Shown here: piece by piece, positions 19,092 to 27,933 of the stretch | Layout: each line of letters begins with the position of its first letter | How positions within the stretch are numbered: position 1 is the first letter of the stretch | Origin: Paenibacillus terrae | Lineage (GTDB): Bacteria > Bacillota > Bacilli > Paenibacillales > Paenibacillaceae | Direction of reading: 5' to 3' | Assembly (NCBI RefSeq): GCF_000943545.1 | Contig: NZ_JTHP01000010.1 | Location: 1-64,000 of the forward strand | Length of the DNA: 64,000 nucleotides | Notes under the pieces: generated by a model | The model's input: only the letters and a program-made list of their open reading frames with translations | Databases searched by the model: none | What the model was told of the DNA's origin: nothing | Made by a program: the position numbers and the translations under genes

Positions 19092-19391
19092 TTACTTTAC
19101 GGCTCCGTCCTGCACATGCTCTTTGCAGAAGCTCTCAACAGCCTGCAACTCATCCTCTTCCAATTCAAGCTCGATGTAACGGTTCGTTACTTTTTCAATC
19201 AGCTCGTATTTCAATATTCCTGTTTTCTCTTCGTCTACTAAATAAAGGGTGCGAATATACAGCCCGTTTTCGGTGTAGAGCTCGTCGTCCTCTTCAACCT
19301 CTACATCAATTATAAATTCATAACGCTGCCCACTCAAAATACCAAAAGCGTCTTTAATCTGATCTACCGTGTGCGATGTAAAATTTAACAT
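19092..19391 (-). CDS. DUF6509-like acidic protein
   Basis: A 99-residue acidic protein starting MLNFTSH at 19391 after GGAGGG; the start overlaps the end of the helicase gene by 7 bp. It resembles, from memory, the pullulanase-misnamed DUF6509 family of Bacillales (FGILSGQRYEFIIDVEVEEDDELYTE pattern, quoted here only in part: GILSGQRYEF at 31-40 of the longer frame). No catalytic site is visible. Coupling to the DinG-family helicase suggests co-expression, not necessarily shared function. Confidence 0.65.
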   Translation of the reverse strand: MLNFTSHTVDQIKDAFGILSGQRYEFIIDVEVEEDDELYTENGLYIRTLYLVDEEKTGILKYELIEKVTNRYIELELEEDELQAVESFCKEHVQDGAVK

Positions 19392-21352
19392 GTCTTCATT
19401 CCCTCCGGATTTCCTTCGATTACAGTGCATTCTACGCCCGCAGGCAGTAGTTGTAAAACCTGTGTACGTACTTCTTCGCGGTTCAGATCCTGGCCCATGA
19501 TGGAGATCCAGCCCCGATCATTACGCGAGCGTATTAATCGCCCGATGCCTTGTCTCAGTCTGAGCGCCATGTGAGGCATATCTATCTCCATAAACGGATC
19601 TGTCGCATCCTTGCGCAGTGCCGTAAAAACCGGATCATTCGGAGGAAAAGGCAGCGACCAGATGATGACGTGCGACAGGGACGGGCCTGGAATATCCAGT
19701 CCTTCCCATAACGTTACAGCACACAAGACGCTTTCCTCATCATTCTGGAAAGATGAGATCAGATGGCTGATTTCAGCCGATCCTTCATATAGAAAACGAA
19801 AAGCAGACGCTTCATGGTAAGCTGCGAGACCCGTTCTGAATGCATCCAGTTCCTCCTGTGAAGGAAACAGGATAAGCGCTCTACCTTGCGATTTCTCCAG
19901 CAGGGCCAACGCTCTCTGGATTGGATCATGCCCCGCCTGCAACGGATATAATGCCGATTGCATCTGATCGTTGTAATCATACGGTGAAGCAACGGAAAAC
20001 GTGAGCGGATTTTCTATACCGAGGCTTTTCGCCATATAATCAAAGGAGCTCTCCACGGAAAGTGTAGCTGAGGAGAATACAATCGGTATATGCTGTGCAA
20101 ATACCCGTTCTTTGAGAATCTCTTTTACCATCTTGGGCATAACCACAAGCGTTAATCCATCCTGATCCTCCATCACCCACGAAATCAGGAGTTCCGGACG
20201 CTTAAACAAGGCCAACGCCGTTTGAATCATTTCCAGATGCTCTTCCACGATTTTGACCTGGTACTCATCCAGAGAGAATAACCCGCTTTCAAATACAAGC
20301 TCTTCTTCAATCGTGCCGATCAGATCGCCAAAGCGGTTTACCTCTCGAATCAGCGACTCATTCAAGGTAAACTCCTTGCGATTAGAACCCTGTACAGGCT
20401 GACTGTTCTTATCGAGCGCAGCGAACAAGGCTTCACTTTGGGATATCGCATCTTCAATCGTCATTGCCAGCGATTCTCGCACTTCCCCCTCCAGCAGACG
20501 GGTAATAATGGCCTCAAATTGAGCGTGCTTCAGCTTATAAGTGAGTGCATTCTGCGCCGCTGTCTCCAGCAGATGCCCTTCGTCAAAGACGACAGAGCTG
20601 TGCTCCGGCAGTAATGGCAGCTGGCCCTCACGCTTTCTCGCCTCATAGGTCCATACATGCTCCATATAAAAATCATGAGAGCAGATAACCAGATCTGCCG
20701 CTTTGCGATAATGATCGCGGGACAACGTCTGTCCACAACGATGCCGCTGATGGCAAACGAGACAATCTTGAAATACATCCCAGCCCAGTCTGCTCCACTG
20801 TCCGTCCGTTAGCTCGGGATACTCTTTGCGGTTCCCGTAAGGGGTAAAGGACTGTAGCGTATCCGGAAAATGGACAAAATCCGGCAGATCCTGATAGATA
20901 TCACGGAACACATCCGCGTCATCATCCAATCCGCTTCGTACATTATCCAGCTTGTTCAGACAAATATACTGATCCGGCGACTTACCCAGTCGGGCATCAA
21001 TCGTCAGGCTCAAATGCCGCGCCAGCTTGGCGATATCTCCCTCCGGCTTCACCAGTTGTTCAATCAGCGACTCGTCCGCACAGGCGATAATCGCGGGCTT
21101 TCTCATGTACCGGGCATATGCAATAGCGTACAGGAGGTACACCAGCGTTTTGCCTGTGCCCACACCTGCTTCCGCGAAAATCGTTTTCTTTTCCTTATAG
21201 GCACGCTCCAACTGGAATGCCATATAAATTTGTTCATCCCGAACCTCAAAGCCGACTTCAGGCAAAACTTCATAAAATACATCCGCAATCCAGTCACTTG
21301 CCTGCTCAATAAACGGCTTGGACGGATCAAAGGCAAAAGGATAAGTAGTCAA
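19385..21352 (-). CDS. DinG/XPD-family DNA helicase (YpvA-like)
   Basis: A 655-residue superfamily 2 helicase. Walker A is EAGVGTGKT (61-69) and the DEAH-type box is FDEGHL (256-261). C131, C197, C200 and C206 are spaced as in the Fe-S cluster of DinG/XPD helicases. The C-terminal helicase motifs GLDIPGPS and RLRQGIGRLIR are intact. Length and content match YpvA of Bacillus rather than the exonuclease-fused DinG. The start is TTG after TTGGAGG. A nine-codon reading frame with its own ribosome site overlaps this start by 4 bp. The predicted role is 5'-3' DNA unwinding in repair. Confidence 0.88.
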   Translation of the reverse strand: MTTYPFAFDPSKPFIEQASDWIADVFYEVLPEVGFEVRDEQIYMAFQLERAYKEKKTIFAEAGVGTGKTLVYLLYAIAYARYMRKPAIIACADESLIEQLVKPEGDIAKLARHLSLTIDARLGKSPDQYICLNKLDNVRSGLDDDADVFRDIYQDLPDFVHFPDTLQSFTPYGNRKEYPELTDGQWSRLGWDVFQDCLVCHQRHRCGQTLSRDHYRKAADLVICSHDFYMEHVWTYEARKREGQLPLLPEHSSVVFDEGHLLETAAQNALTYKLKHAQFEAIITRLLEGEVRESLAMTIEDAISQSEALFAALDKNSQPVQGSNRKEFTLNESLIREVNRFGDLIGTIEEELVFESGLFSLDEYQVKIVEEHLEMIQTALALFKRPELLISWVMEDQDGLTLVVMPKMVKEILKERVFAQHIPIVFSSATLSVESSFDYMAKSLGIENPLTFSVASPYDYNDQMQSALYPLQAGHDPIQRALALLEKSQGRALILFPSQEELDAFRTGLAAYHEASAFRFLYEGSAEISHLISSFQNDEESVLCAVTLWEGLDIPGPSLSHVIIWSLPFPPNDPVFTALRKDATDPFMEIDMPHMALRLRQGIGRLIRSRNDRGWISIMGQDLNREEVRTQVLQLLPAGVECTVIEGNPEGMKTC

Positions 21353-21518
21353 TCGGGCTGTGCCTCCAATTCGTTCATAATGTGCATCCTTTCATTATAA
21401 CGCAAAACAACCTAAAAAGAACATGTAAACTGTACGAACAGCTCACATTTTTTTATTTCGACTGAAATTATATAAAAGAAAGGACGCAGGGGTTCGGCTG
21501 TGTGAGGGCGCTGCGCGT

Positions 21519-21541
21519 AGGATTTGATCTTACGATCGCTG
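21519..21541 (-). repeat. Dispersed repeat core, copy 1
   Basis: These 23 bp are an exact reverse-complement match of 56803-56825, with looser similarity on both sides (GAATC before and CGCG-AGC-CTCAC after). Two copies 35 kb apart, both intergenic, point to a short palindromic repeat family. Confidence 0.7.
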
Positions 21542-21637
21542 TTGTCGTGGGATTCTTGGATTGTCTAAACCTTTTTAAGATTAGAATTTTGTGCCAGAGA
21601 GCTAATAAAGAGATAGGAACCAAGGGAAGTTTCCCTG

Positions 21638-21707
21638 GCAAAATGTAAAACAAAGAAACCGGCTAATGCTTCTCAGGCACTAGCTGGTCTCTTGTTTACA
21701 TTTTGCT
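21638..21707 (-). terminator. Long-stem terminator-like hairpin after the RDD gene
   Basis: About 26 bp of imperfect inverted repeat (GCAAAATGTAAA...TTTACATTTTGC at the ends, ACC-GCTA/TAGC-GGT inside) with a TTTCTTTGTTTT tract on the minus strand. It lies about 100 bp after the RDD stop and is the likely terminator. Confidence 0.6.
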
Positions 21708-21804
21708 TCATCAAATCCGGAATTTGTTCCAGGAATCGTTTTCCAAATTTCGCTGTTCATCAATTCATGATATTCGTAGAACTGGGGATAAAGACGGATG
21801 CTGT

Positions 21805-22278
21805 TCATGTCGTTGCAGCTCTTTTTTTATTCACAACCAAGGTTTTGGCACAAAGATCGTGTAGTCCCTGTTTTTTTGCAGTAAAAGCAACAACGATGTA
21901 AATAATATGAACAAATACACCAGAAATAGCTTTAATCCAATAACGCCCGGAGGCGTGCATGAATCCAAGACGCTTTCCTTCCTCGTTCACGACAATTAGA
22001 GAAAACGCAAGCTTGCCCGGCGTTGCTTGTGCATTTGACGACTCCCAAAGCACACAATACAGCCACGGCACTATGAGCCAAAAGATCAGCGGCCACAACA
22101 TATGTAATGCTTTTATGAAACCAACCTCCTCCATGTCCAGCGGGACTGGGATCATGAAAAATACTCCGCCTACTAAAAGAGCCATTACAGTTACAATGAT
22201 CAGATCAATCACAAACGCAGCCGTCCTTTTCCAAAACCCTCCGTATATCTGTTTTTCACTATCGTTCGTTGTTTCCAT
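21805..22278 (-). CDS. RDD-family membrane protein
   Basis: A 157-residue protein with the RDD layout: GGFWKRTAAFVIDLIIV near the N-terminus (Arg-Asp pair), two long hydrophobic segments, a TPGK turn and a C-terminal GLHDLCAKTLVV. AAGGAG lies 12 bp before the ATG. RDD proteins are membrane proteins of mostly unknown function, some proposed as Na+/H+ antiporters. It is monocistronic. Confidence 0.85.
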   Translation of the reverse strand: METTNDSEKQIYGGFWKRTAAFVIDLIIVTVMALLVGGVFFMIPVPLDMEEVGFIKALHMLWPLIFWLIVPWLYCVLWESSNAQATPGKLAFSLIVVNEEGKRLGFMHASGRYWIKAISGVFVHIIYIVVAFTAKKQGLHDLCAKTLVVNKKRAATT

Positions 22279-22690
22279 GGTGATGCATAACTCCTTTTTA
22301 AATGAGATTTAAAACCCAATTTATCCCTTTGTCCAAGAAGTTATCATACGGATGCCTACCCCATTTGTCAATTTACGAATAAATTCTCATAAACAAGCAA
22401 CAGGACCTATATCCATGCATTAAAATGAAAAATTTTATAAGAGCTAAGAGCTTATCTTTAATATTTTTCCTCTGATTTAGTATGAGCTAAACAAAGCTAT
22501 CCCCTCTCTTCTGCTAGAAGTAGTTCTTTAGCATCGAATTGCAATCAGCTATTTCGGTTATAAAAGAACAGCGTATATGTAATTGAAAATTACACACACG
22601 CTGCCTTCACCGGCCCTACAAGGCGCCTACGCAAATAATAGTCCGGCCTGCCGTAGATTTTCCGCATCCCGATTCCCCGATAATCCCGAA
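22279..22690. other. Intergenic region, no gene seen
   Basis: AT-rich. Apart from a terminator-like hairpin at 22562-22604 serving the GH88 gene, nothing recognisable was found. Confidence 0.5.
22562..22604 (-). terminator. Terminator-like hairpin after GH88 gene
   Basis: CAGCGTGTGTGTAATT pairs with AATTACATATACGCTG and is followed on the minus strand by TTCTTTT. Confidence 0.6.
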
Positions 22691-23812
22691 TTACACACTA
22701 AACAAGCCTTCTTCTCCACGCAGTTTTGCCAGTGCCTCGACAAAGAAATAATCGCCGTAGATGATGGGAACGTTAATGTATTTTTGCTCGGGATAATGTA
22801 CAGTTCCATTCATGAGCAGTCCCTCATGATCCTGCTCCCATGCTGTACATGTCTCATGCAAGCCCTTGAGAATGGATTTCGCTGCCGTCGTAAAATGCTC
22901 CGCACGCGTCGAATATTTTGCCAGCTCAAGCAGACCACTCGCCGCAATAGCCGCAGCAGACGAATCCCAAGCTTCACGGTGCCCCTCCTCCGCTCTAAAA
23001 TCCCACACAGGCAGGCAAGCATCGCCCAGTTGGGACAGGAAAAAGTCTGCCGTGTTCTCGGCTACCTTCAAATAACGCGAATCGCGCGTGTACCCGTACG
23101 AAAGCGTAAAACCGTACAAAGCCCATGCCGTGCCACGTGCCCAGGCAGAGCCGGGTGCAAATCCCTGTCCGCCGTGCTCGGCGCGTTTTTTTCCAATCTC
23201 CGGGTCGAACTCGACCACATGCGCAATCGAACCGTCAGCACGGACAAACTCACGCGCTACGGTATCGGCATGCTGCACAGCCAGAGCGGCAAAACGCGGG
23301 TCTCCGCTTTCCTTTGAAGCCCAATAGAGCAGAGGCAGATTCATCATGCTGTCTATAATCGCTACGCCCCGCGTATCCATGTCCTTGGCGTGGAAATTCC
23401 AAGCGCGAATAAAACGGCCATTCACGTTAAAACGAGCAGCCAGCAGATTAGCGGCTAACAGCCCACGTCTTCTGGATTCTGGATCTCCAGTCAACCGATG
23501 GGCTGCCACACCGCTCAACAGCCAAATAAAGCCAAGATCATGGTCTACGGCTTCACTGTTGTAGAGCACCTTTTCCAGACGTTCCTCGCACTGCTGTGCA
23601 ATGCTGGCAGCTCCGCTGTCAGGACGTGCCCGATTTACCAGCCACAGCAAACCTGGATAAAAGCCTGCCGTCCACCATTCTTCCTCACGATGATCATAAC
23701 GTCCACCTTCTGCAACATGTGGAAAGGCGTTCCCCTGTCTTGCCGCCAAGGCAAGCGTTTTATCCAAAGCCAGCTCCCACGATTGTTCCAGCCATGCTTC
23801 CGTTTCAGTCAT
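22691..23812 (-). CDS. GH88 unsaturated glucuronyl/chondroitin disaccharide hydrolase
   Basis: A 373-residue protein matching the length and (alpha/alpha)6 pattern of glycoside hydrolase family 88. HDLGF (D92) and IIDSMMNL (D154) match the two catalytic aspartates of Bacillus UGL (D88 and D149). There is no signal peptide, so it acts in the cytosol on unsaturated disaccharides released by polysaccharide lyases. GGGAG precedes ATG. It is last in the three-gene operon with the heparinase II/III-like protein. Conf. in family is high; exact substrate is open. Confidence 0.88.
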   Translation of the reverse strand: MTETEAWLEQSWELALDKTLALAARQGNAFPHVAEGGRYDHREEEWWTAGFYPGLLWLVNRARPDSGAASIAQQCEERLEKVLYNSEAVDHDLGFIWLLSGVAAHRLTGDPESRRRGLLAANLLAARFNVNGRFIRAWNFHAKDMDTRGVAIIDSMMNLPLLYWASKESGDPRFAALAVQHADTVAREFVRADGSIAHVVEFDPEIGKKRAEHGGQGFAPGSAWARGTAWALYGFTLSYGYTRDSRYLKVAENTADFFLSQLGDACLPVWDFRAEEGHREAWDSSAAAIAASGLLELAKYSTRAEHFTTAAKSILKGLHETCTAWEQDHEGLLMNGTVHYPEQKYINVPIIYGDYFFVEALAKLRGEEGLFSV

Positions 23813-23867
23813 TGCTCTTCACTCTCCCTTTTCCACATGTTAAAAAATCGATTGTTCCGGCCCTTAT

Positions 23868-25790
23868 TTATGCTGGCAAATGAATGATAAAGGAAATACA
23901 ACTACCCTCGCATTCCAAACGCGCTCCCTTGAGTAATCCATTCCGACAGGCCACAGAAGCCAGTTCTTCTGGCCACACGACATTCGTTCCTTTCGTTGCT
24001 GGAATAACTTCCAGACTCGCACCTGCATATTCCACCCGAATGCTTTCCTTTTCTTCACCTGCCGACATGACATGGTGAATGACACTGCGTTCCCGGCCGT
24101 CATACGCCATTAAAGGAATAAGTGCCCCCACCGACTGAATATTGCCTTGAAGCTCATACGTCACTTCAATTTTGCCGGGTACCTGCCGATATTGCGTTCG
24201 AATTTCCCACACGCCCGGAAACGGACCCTTCCACAACAACGTAAAATCAGTCTCTCCATCAGATGTGGTGCTTTGCTCCATCTGTACCGATCCCCCACCG
24301 TCCAACGGATCAATACCTCCATCCCGGTCGAACCCCAGCGTGCCGGGGATGCCTTCCGACAGGCTGTGCCATTTCCCATCCTCCGTTTGCCAGGCCGGGG
24401 TATAGCTGAGCGGGAAAATATCCCCTTCCGCAAAGCCTGTAAAGCCGCGGTCTGCATGCCCCGCCGAGGACGGACCGATGAGCGGAGGCAGCGTGGAACG
24501 CTGAATACGCACGATGCCGGGAATATTGTACGGGTCATTGACCGATGTCTGCACGAGCATTTGCTGCCCATCTACGGTCGCAATGACTGTCTGGAACCAG
24601 CCGTCCGTTTCCAGCACTCGGTTGCCCATTTCCGCCGGAATTGAGCATGGTGAAATGCGCTCCAAATCCGCTCCGTGCAGAAGTGTATAAGCCAGCGCAG
24701 CAGCCGTCCACAGACTGTAGCAGGTATGGTTCGAGTACACCTCGAAGCCATGCCGAGTCTCGGACGAATAATGGTTGCGGACGATATGCAGCTTGCCTTC
24801 GTCGGTCTGCCAGCGACCAATCGCCTGCCAGCACAGGTCCGCTGCCCGCCGGAATGCCCCTGCCAGCCCGTGCTCGCCCGCTGCAAAAGCCTGCTGCGCA
24901 TGTGTCGTGAAAACGAGGGCCGCCGCCGCTTCATTCCACTGATGCTGCGCGCTTCTTCCACGCGGCGGAATTTCCCCGTGTGGGGATAACGTCAGCAGTG
25001 AGCTGAGCGCTCCTCTGTGAAGATGGTCGCGCAGTTCAGCGGCACACCCGCCATCATATCCCGCCTCCAGCATCACGCCCAGATGAAAGCGTGTGACGAT
25101 ATCGTAGGCAAACGGGCTATTGGGCCGGTCCAGCGGACCATCCTGATACAATCCCAATCCGGTAAATCGAGGCAAATGATAACTACGGATATACGTCTCC
25201 ATCCATTCCGAATCCGCGGCAATTCCTTCTGCCGCACGCATAAACTCACCGGAAATCATAATCGCGTTCCAGTTGATCATACGATTCGGATTTTTCATTT
25301 TGCTCATCGTAAAAATGTAGGTATCTTCCGGTTGAATCTGGCTCAACTGCTGCTTCCATGCTGTGGCCTGCTCTGGCAGCAGGTTTTTGAGCAGTCGATA
25401 TGCCCCCATCATCATGATCGGAAAAAAGTCCGGATGGTGATCCGGGGCCTTTTCCTCCACCACACACGCTATGCTGTGTGTTAAAGCCGCAGCAGCGGAT
25501 TCGAGCAAGTCATGCCGACCTTCTTTGACCAGTACCGCCGCTGCCAAAGCATAGGATGGAGTCGAGTAATACCGTTCACTATCAGAATGAGGGTCGATAA
25601 TGGCCCCATTTTCATCCTGATGCGGAGTATAAGCACGAACCAGCTTTTCCAGCACAGCAAGCTTACGTTGGTGAGTCCAGCCGTCCTCCACTCGATTCAG
25701 CCCGATTTCCAACTGTTCATCCAACCGTTCTATAAATTTCTCCAGCTCCGTGTGCCAAGGATACACGCTGCCTGTGTGCAGTTTATTCAT
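23868..25790 (-). CDS. Unknown 640-aa protein of the GAG-lyase locus
   Basis: A 640-residue protein without signal peptide, between the heparinase-like gene (16 bp upstream) and the GH88 gene. The first 380 residues look helical with aromatic-rich motifs (WNAIMISGEFMRAAEG, PHGEIPPRGRSAQHQWNEAA), reminiscent of (alpha/alpha)-toroid lyases and hydrolases. The last 250 residues are beta-rich, as in the C-terminal sandwich of family 8/12/21-type lyases. I cannot name the family. It may be another lyase or an intracellular hydrolase for the same polysaccharide. GGGAGG precedes ATG. Confidence 0.65.
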   Translation of the reverse strand: MNKLHTGSVYPWHTELEKFIERLDEQLEIGLNRVEDGWTHQRKLAVLEKLVRAYTPHQDENGAIIDPHSDSERYYSTPSYALAAAVLVKEGRHDLLESAAAALTHSIACVVEEKAPDHHPDFFPIMMMGAYRLLKNLLPEQATAWKQQLSQIQPEDTYIFTMSKMKNPNRMINWNAIMISGEFMRAAEGIAADSEWMETYIRSYHLPRFTGLGLYQDGPLDRPNSPFAYDIVTRFHLGVMLEAGYDGGCAAELRDHLHRGALSSLLTLSPHGEIPPRGRSAQHQWNEAAAALVFTTHAQQAFAAGEHGLAGAFRRAADLCWQAIGRWQTDEGKLHIVRNHYSSETRHGFEVYSNHTCYSLWTAAALAYTLLHGADLERISPCSIPAEMGNRVLETDGWFQTVIATVDGQQMLVQTSVNDPYNIPGIVRIQRSTLPPLIGPSSAGHADRGFTGFAEGDIFPLSYTPAWQTEDGKWHSLSEGIPGTLGFDRDGGIDPLDGGGSVQMEQSTTSDGETDFTLLWKGPFPGVWEIRTQYRQVPGKIEVTYELQGNIQSVGALIPLMAYDGRERSVIHHVMSAGEEKESIRVEYAGASLEVIPATKGTNVVWPEELASVACRNGLLKGARLECEGSCISFIIHLPA

Positions 25791-25806
25791 TCTGTCAGCC
25801 TCCCAT

Positions 25807-27726
25807 TCAAAATGAAGAATGATTTATGGTAAAAAACAGCTCGCAATCCACGCTTGCAGCGCCGCCACAGCGATCCGAGGCCAGCCCTAACGATGTTTTA
25901 TAAAACACAAACGGTACCCCGTCATGATCCATATGCTGCACAGCCTCTACCTCCAGATGCAGCAACCTGGCATCATAATCCAGCCTGACCAATGTATTCG
26001 CTCCCTTCCATTCCACGAAGCCCGTGCCCGTGTAAGGCTGAATACGGCTGATCAAGTTCTCTTGCACATCCCACGGCTGTATGCTCCCGTCCGAAGACGC
26101 TACAAACTCAAAATGATCTGTGACGGTAAGCCTCGCCCCCTCGTTCCTCTCCAACACATTCCATGTAAATGAGCGGGTGAACAGCGCCAATTCTTCTACG
26201 GGATACGCAGATGTCAAATCCAGCTTAAACCTTGTGTCCATCTGTGCCGCCCCTTGCTCTCCCAAGGCAATATCCAGCACAACTGCCTGTGCCTCCACGC
26301 CTGATTGCTGCATGATCCCGTTAATAACAGGCACAGAATGACCACCAGAGGAAATGTTGGTGATCGACTCTCGCCCCGGTGAGAAATAGGCTTTCGTATA
26401 TAGGCCGGCTCCCAGATCACACAGCAGATTTTCACCACCACCATGAAGGATAAAATGTCCCAGATCATTATGATTGTGCGGTTCGTCGTTATGCCCCCCC
26501 TTAGCTGAAAAGGCAAATATAGCGGCCTGTTCAACTGTTGGAGTTCCAGATATACCGTGGTTGTGGCTGTGGCTGCGGCACATCAACCACCCGAGTTGTG
26601 GCAAATAATCGACTACAGCCTCACTGTTCCCAAAGGCCAAAGGATCCGTCCAAACCAGATTGCGCAATACATGCGCCCAACGACGGCAAGGGTCCTCCAG
26701 TAGACCCGGTATGCGGAAAGGCAGTGTAGACGGTCGTCCCTGCAAAGCATTCAAACGAGAGATGAGTCCGGATGGAAGACGTTCGGTTTCACTGCTGTCC
26801 GAATAATTGGCGAAAATGCCTTCCGACAGATGAACCCGCTCCGCAAAGGCTGCTATTTGCCTAATCTTTTCCGAGGTGAGGATATCCACAGTCCCCTCGG
26901 TAAACTCACGCAGCATATCGGCAAAATAAATAAAATAACCAAAGCCATACACCCAATAACCGACTCCTTCGGGACAACCACCGTCCTCCCTGTAGCCTGC
27001 CAAGAAGCAGTCCAATGAACCGAGCATTTTCTCGATAGCCGTAGCTTTGCGTGGATCGTCTTCTGCCAGCAGCAATGCAGCGATTCCACAACCGGAAGCA
27101 CATACAGCCGCCCAGTTGTGATCCGCTGTCTCCCATTGAAAATGACGCGGCTCCCAAAATACCGGTTCTAATACACGCCGTTCGATCTCCCAGCGCACCT
27201 GAGCGACCACATGGCTATCCAGTTGCTCGCCGAGCAACAGTATGATTTCAGCCAGCGTTTGCGCGGTTTCGGAAGCGAATAAATCCACCTGCTGCCAGGG
27301 CGGCGTGACCGTATCCTCTTCCCTGACATGTGCAGGAAGTGCCCATGTATACTCCCTACAGATGTCCAGCAGACCGCGTTCCACCTCTTTGATCCGCCAA
27401 GGCTCTGGCTCGGCAACGGCTGCCAGCACGAGGGCAACCAGTCGTCCACGCCGTTCAAAGTACACATCCTCATACGGCTTGCGCTCCCCTGTATTCGCAA
27501 ACTGCCGGAACAGAGACAACGAAAGCATCGGCCATGGCGTTTCCCGGTTATTCTCACAGACACGCTCAATATCCTTCCAAAGCCCGGCATATATCGGCTC
27601 AGAGACAGTTACCCGCAGCCTTTTCGTCCACTCACGCCTTAACTGTTGCCTTGCTACATCCTGCGAGCCGCCAGCCAGCACCGTGACGAGCCGCGAAGCA
27701 GGCCAAGCCTCCTTCAGAAGACTCAT
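25807..27726 (-). CDS. Heparinase II/III family protein
   Basis: A 639-residue protein; ATG at 27726 (MSLLKEAW) follows GGGGAGGAAA, better than the ATG eight codons upstream. The N-terminal half is a helical toroid domain, and GGHNDEPHNHNDLGHFIL holds the His/Asn-rich metal and active-site motif of PF07940-type heparinase II/III lyases. A beta-sandwich tail follows. No signal peptide is seen, so it may act on imported oligosaccharides. It is first in the operon, and its promoter is overlapped by a cre site, so glucose repression is likely. Confidence 0.8.
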   Translation of the reverse strand: MSLLKEAWPASRLVTVLAGGSQDVARQQLRREWTKRLRVTVSEPIYAGLWKDIERVCENNRETPWPMLSLSLFRQFANTGERKPYEDVYFERRGRLVALVLAAVAEPEPWRIKEVERGLLDICREYTWALPAHVREEDTVTPPWQQVDLFASETAQTLAEIILLLGEQLDSHVVAQVRWEIERRVLEPVFWEPRHFQWETADHNWAAVCASGCGIAALLLAEDDPRKATAIEKMLGSLDCFLAGYREDGGCPEGVGYWVYGFGYFIYFADMLREFTEGTVDILTSEKIRQIAAFAERVHLSEGIFANYSDSSETERLPSGLISRLNALQGRPSTLPFRIPGLLEDPCRRWAHVLRNLVWTDPLAFGNSEAVVDYLPQLGWLMCRSHSHNHGISGTPTVEQAAIFAFSAKGGHNDEPHNHNDLGHFILHGGGENLLCDLGAGLYTKAYFSPGRESITNISSGGHSVPVINGIMQQSGVEAQAVVLDIALGEQGAAQMDTRFKLDLTSAYPVEELALFTRSFTWNVLERNEGARLTVTDHFEFVASSDGSIQPWDVQENLISRIQPYTGTGFVEWKGANTLVRLDYDARLLHLEVEAVQHMDHDGVPFVFYKTSLGLASDRCGGAASVDCELFFTINHSSF

Positions 27727-27772
27727 TTGTATTTCCTCCCCATGAGACACATTCGTTTTCGCCTTCTTTTTT

Positions 27773-27814
27773 TGTTAACGCTTTCATTGTATCTAACAAT
27801 CCGCCTAAATTCAA
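27773..27814 (-). promoter_or_regulatory. Promoter with overlapping CcpA cre site
   Basis: On the minus strand TTGAAT (27809-27814), 17 bp and TACAAT (27786-27791) form a sigma-A promoter. ATGAAAGCGTTAACA (27773-27787) matches the cre consensus WTGNAAGCGNWWNCA at every position and overlaps the -10 box and start site, a placement that gives repression by CcpA. Confidence 0.8.
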
Positions 27815-27841
27815 AGGGGTAGAAAACAATATCGTCAAACG

Positions 27842-27892
27842 CAAAAGAACCTCCACGCCACGTTGTTGTGGTCGCGAAAGTTCTTGTTACGC
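27842..27892 (-). terminator. Terminator-like hairpin after CDF gene
   Basis: On the minus strand AAGAAC...GTTCTT closes a larger structure with CGACCAC/GTGGCG inside, followed by TTTTGCGTTT. Confidence 0.55.
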
Positions 27893-27933
27893 TATTGCCA
27901 AGTTCTGTCCAGATTCGCCTGGATTTATCGTTT

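Larger units (their letters stand above)
21353..21804. other. Intergenic region with repeat copy and hairpin
   Basis: No gene is supported in this 452-bp gap. It holds the upstream leader of the helicase gene, a copy of a dispersed repeat (21519-21541 core) and a long hairpin at 21638-21707. Confidence 0.6.

Noticed and set aside
21419..21700. Small RNA gene between helicase and RDD genes
   Set aside because: The hairpin is explained as a terminator and no promoter of matching orientation was found.
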